A stretch of 64,000 bases of DNA from Candidatus Thorarchaeota archaeon (GTDB lineage: Archaea; Asgardarchaeota; Thorarchaeia; Thorarchaeales; Thorarchaeaceae), in NCBI GenBank assembly GCA_008080745.1, contig SHMX01000003.1:1-64000 (forward strand). Reading direction: 5' to 3'. The position numbers were made by a program, and so were the translations under genes. Numbering within the stretch: position 1 is the stretch's first letter; each line of letters starts with the position of its first letter. A model generated the notes under the pieces. The model saw only the letters and a program-made list of their open reading frames with translations. It did not search any database and was not told the origin of the DNA. Shown in pieces: positions 62,848 through 64,000 of this stretch.

Positions 62848-63159
62848 TTGTCTCAAGAGCAAAGTACACTTCAGAAATATATTCCACATCTCATTATTCT
62901 CTCTGTTTTATTGGTAATAGAATACTGGGCGTTCATGACACAGATATCATCTTTCACCCTTAGTGGAGACTATGGTCCTATATTGGGAATAATTTCTATG
63001 GTAGGTCTTGTACTATTCACCATTATTGTTTTAGGATTCTACACAATTATCAGTGACTCAGATAAGTATAAGCTAATGGTAAAACTAAGCCTTTTTGTTT
63101 TCCTCATCCAAATGTTCTTGCTGTTCATAGGTTACGTATTCATTGCAACAAACATGTAA
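62848..63159 (+). CDS. Small three-helix membrane protein
   Basis: 103 residues starting with TTG (MSQEQSTLQKYIPHL). Three helices (LIILSVLLVIEYWAFM, GPILGIISMVGLVLFTIIVLGFYTII, LSLFVFLIQMFLLFIGYVFIA) are separated by polar loops, the second with a DSDKYKLMVK segment. No good ribosome site is present, which may mean a leaderless transcript. It is followed by a clear terminator. Confidence 0.55.
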   Translation: MSQEQSTLQKYIPHLIILSVLLVIEYWAFMTQISSFTLSGDYGPILGIISMVGLVLFTIIVLGFYTIISDSDKYKLMVKLSLFVFLIQMFLLFIGYVFIATNM

Positions 63160-63194
63160 TGAAAAGGAAAAGAAGAATAGTATTCTAATTGTAA

Positions 63195-63229
63195 GGGGAG
63201 AGTTTCCAATACTCTCTCCTTTTAGTTTT
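63195..63229 (+). terminator. Hairpin terminator with T-tract
   Basis: GGGGAGAGT (63195-63203) pairs with ACTCTCTCC (63211-63219), with one G-T wobble and a seven-base loop. TTTTAGTTTTA follows directly. It stands 35 bp after the small membrane protein gene. Confidence 0.65.
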
Positions 63230-63318
63230 ACAAAGTAAAACAGTGTTCATATCAATTTATTTTTTGAAATGTCAAAAATTTTTATCCAAAAGAAAAGGAT
63301 CGGTAGCAGTGAGATATA

Positions 63319-63740
63319 ATGATACGAGAGGCAGTTGGTGCAATTGTCTATAAAGGCGATAAGTTTCTTTTAGTTGGAAAGTAAAAATGATGGATTTACC
63401 TAATGGTCTAACCGATATTCCATTTCAATAGCATATCCCTGGGGGAGAAGTATTGGAAGGGGAAAAACCTCTTGAGGCGATGAAAAGAAAACTTTTAGAA
63501 GAAACAAGTTCAGAACAATTTAAGATTATTAAACAATTAAATAAGAGAACCCAATTCAAATTTCCAAAAGAAATCCAAGAAAAAGTAGGATACGATAAAC
63601 AAGAAACCATTGTGTATTTGGTAGAGTATATGGGAGATGGAGATGCTTTAGTTCCAATTGATGATGAGATAGATAGAATTGAATTTATTACAAAAGATGC
63701 GCTTTTCGAGGGAATATTTGTAGAAGAAACGCGAAAATAG
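63319..63740 (+). pseudogene. Decayed Nudix hydrolase gene
   Basis: The front (MIREAVGAIVYKGDKFLLVGK) is a typical Nudix N-terminus. After it, at about 63380, the frame shifts by one base, and the second part (MMDLPNGLTDIPFQ) meets an in-frame TAG at 63429-63431. The Nudix box follows (HIPGGEVLEGEKPLEAMKRKLLEETS), and the protein continues to the TAG at 63738-63740. In the box the usual RE pair is RK and the final glycine is serine, so activity would be doubtful even if the frame were restored. Two lesions make sequencing error less likely. Confidence 0.75.
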
Positions 63741-63776
63741 CTTGTAGGAAAAATATCTAATGTTCTCGTCTAGTTT

Positions 63777-64000
63777 CTATACTACTATTTTTCTAGCACT
63801 GATGCAATTTAGTATCTCTTCATCAATCACATTAAAAGAAGACTCCGAGTATGAGAGAATATTTTTTTCACAATGATAAGATTCTCCATTTGCATACAAA
63901 AAAGTTGCATCTGGAGATTCATACTCGATTACTCCTTCGACCATAGTCATTAGTACATCCAGGTTTACCAGCTCATTAGCAGGAATCGAAACTGGATTTT
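63777..64000 (-). CDS. 3' part of a gene cut by the window edge
   Basis: An uninterrupted minus-strand frame runs from the window end to the TAG at 63777-63779. It encodes about 73 residues such as IPANELVNLDVLMTMVEGVI, TFLYANGESYHCEKNILSYS and EEILNCISARKIVV. The composition is protein-like and there is no stop in 220 bases. The beginning of the gene is outside the window and the product is not recognised. Confidence 0.5.
   Translation of the reverse strand, partial: NPVSIPANELVNLDVLMTMVEGVIEYESPDATFLYANGESYHCEKNILSYSESSFNVIDEEILNCISARKIVV

Noticed and set aside
1..64000. tRNA, rRNA, SRP RNA, RNase P RNA, CRISPR array
   Set aside because: I looked for T-loop patterns, conserved rRNA and SRP stretches and evenly spaced repeats in the intergenic gaps and saw none. 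A covariance-model search would be needed to exclude small RNAs.
1..64000. Insertion sequence or transposase
   Set aside because: No transposase or integrase motif and no flanking inverted repeats were seen, even around the decayed loci at 47-48 kb and 62-63 kb.

Overview
This 64 kb window is A/T-rich, densely packed and mostly coding. It reads as the chromosome of an archaeon. The evidence is an archaeal-type hydBGDA cytosolic [NiFe]-hydrogenase operon, an 11-gene complex I with no NADH module, an isoprenoid synthase/UbiA/geranylgeranyl-reductase trio, a split transketolase, GTG and TTG starts with GGAGGTGAT-like ribosome sites, and an RPA/SOSS-like OB-fold protein. TPR, ankyrin and LRR proteins, a possible longin/roadblock-type domain fused to TPRs, and bacterial-type MutS plus MutL point by inference to an Asgard lineage, perhaps Thorarchaeia-like. 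No rRNA or other marker gene is present to prove this.

Layout. 0.2-5.1 kb: a methyltransferase, then the hydrogenase operon hydB-G-D-A (minus). 5.4-12.2 kb: an OB-fold protein and a 2095-residue protein made almost entirely of membrane helices. 12.4-18.5 kb: a zinc-ribbon/CFI-box protein, a 2-phosphoglycerate-kinase-like protein, an ADP-forming acyl-CoA synthetase alpha chain, a VIT1/CCC1-like membrane protein, a small membrane protein and an ankyrin protein. 18.5-29.9 kb: a complex I operon on the minus strand (A-J-K-C-D-H-I-M'-L-M-N) with four antiporter-like subunits and no nuoB, E, F or G. 30-36 kb: small membrane proteins, a Trm112-like methyltransferase, a TPR protein and an orphan histidine kinase. 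36-43.4 kb: the missing NuoB, fused to the C-terminus of a GlcD-type FAD oxidase; a small membrane protein translationally coupled to it; a divergent GlcF/HdrD-like iron-sulfur protein; and a UbiA prenyltransferase, a long-chain polyprenyl synthase and a geranylgeranyl-reductase-family flavoprotein.

43.4-51.6 kb: a six-repeat beta-flower-like protein, MutS, a membrane protein, a decayed paralogue region and a DUF2341/Ig-like surface protein. 51.8-58.4 kb: a non-oxidative pentose-phosphate operon (rpe, two-part transketolase, transaldolase), an amidohydrolase and MutL. 58.4-64 kb: accessory genes, short remnants, a broken Nudix gene and a gene cut by the window edge.

The main discovery candidate is the GlcD-NuoB fusion. 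Complex I here has no NADH input module, and the subunit that carries its terminal cluster (N2) is covalently joined to an FAD oxidoreductase. A predicted partner with two complete CCG (HdrB-type) cysteine motifs is divergently encoded next to it. This suggests a membrane complex that takes electrons from a 2-hydroxyacid-like (or other FAD-oxidase) substrate and couples them to an ion pump, or runs in reverse. The adjacent isoprenoid genes could supply the lipid electron carrier, although the NuoD quinone-site tyrosine appears to be replaced.
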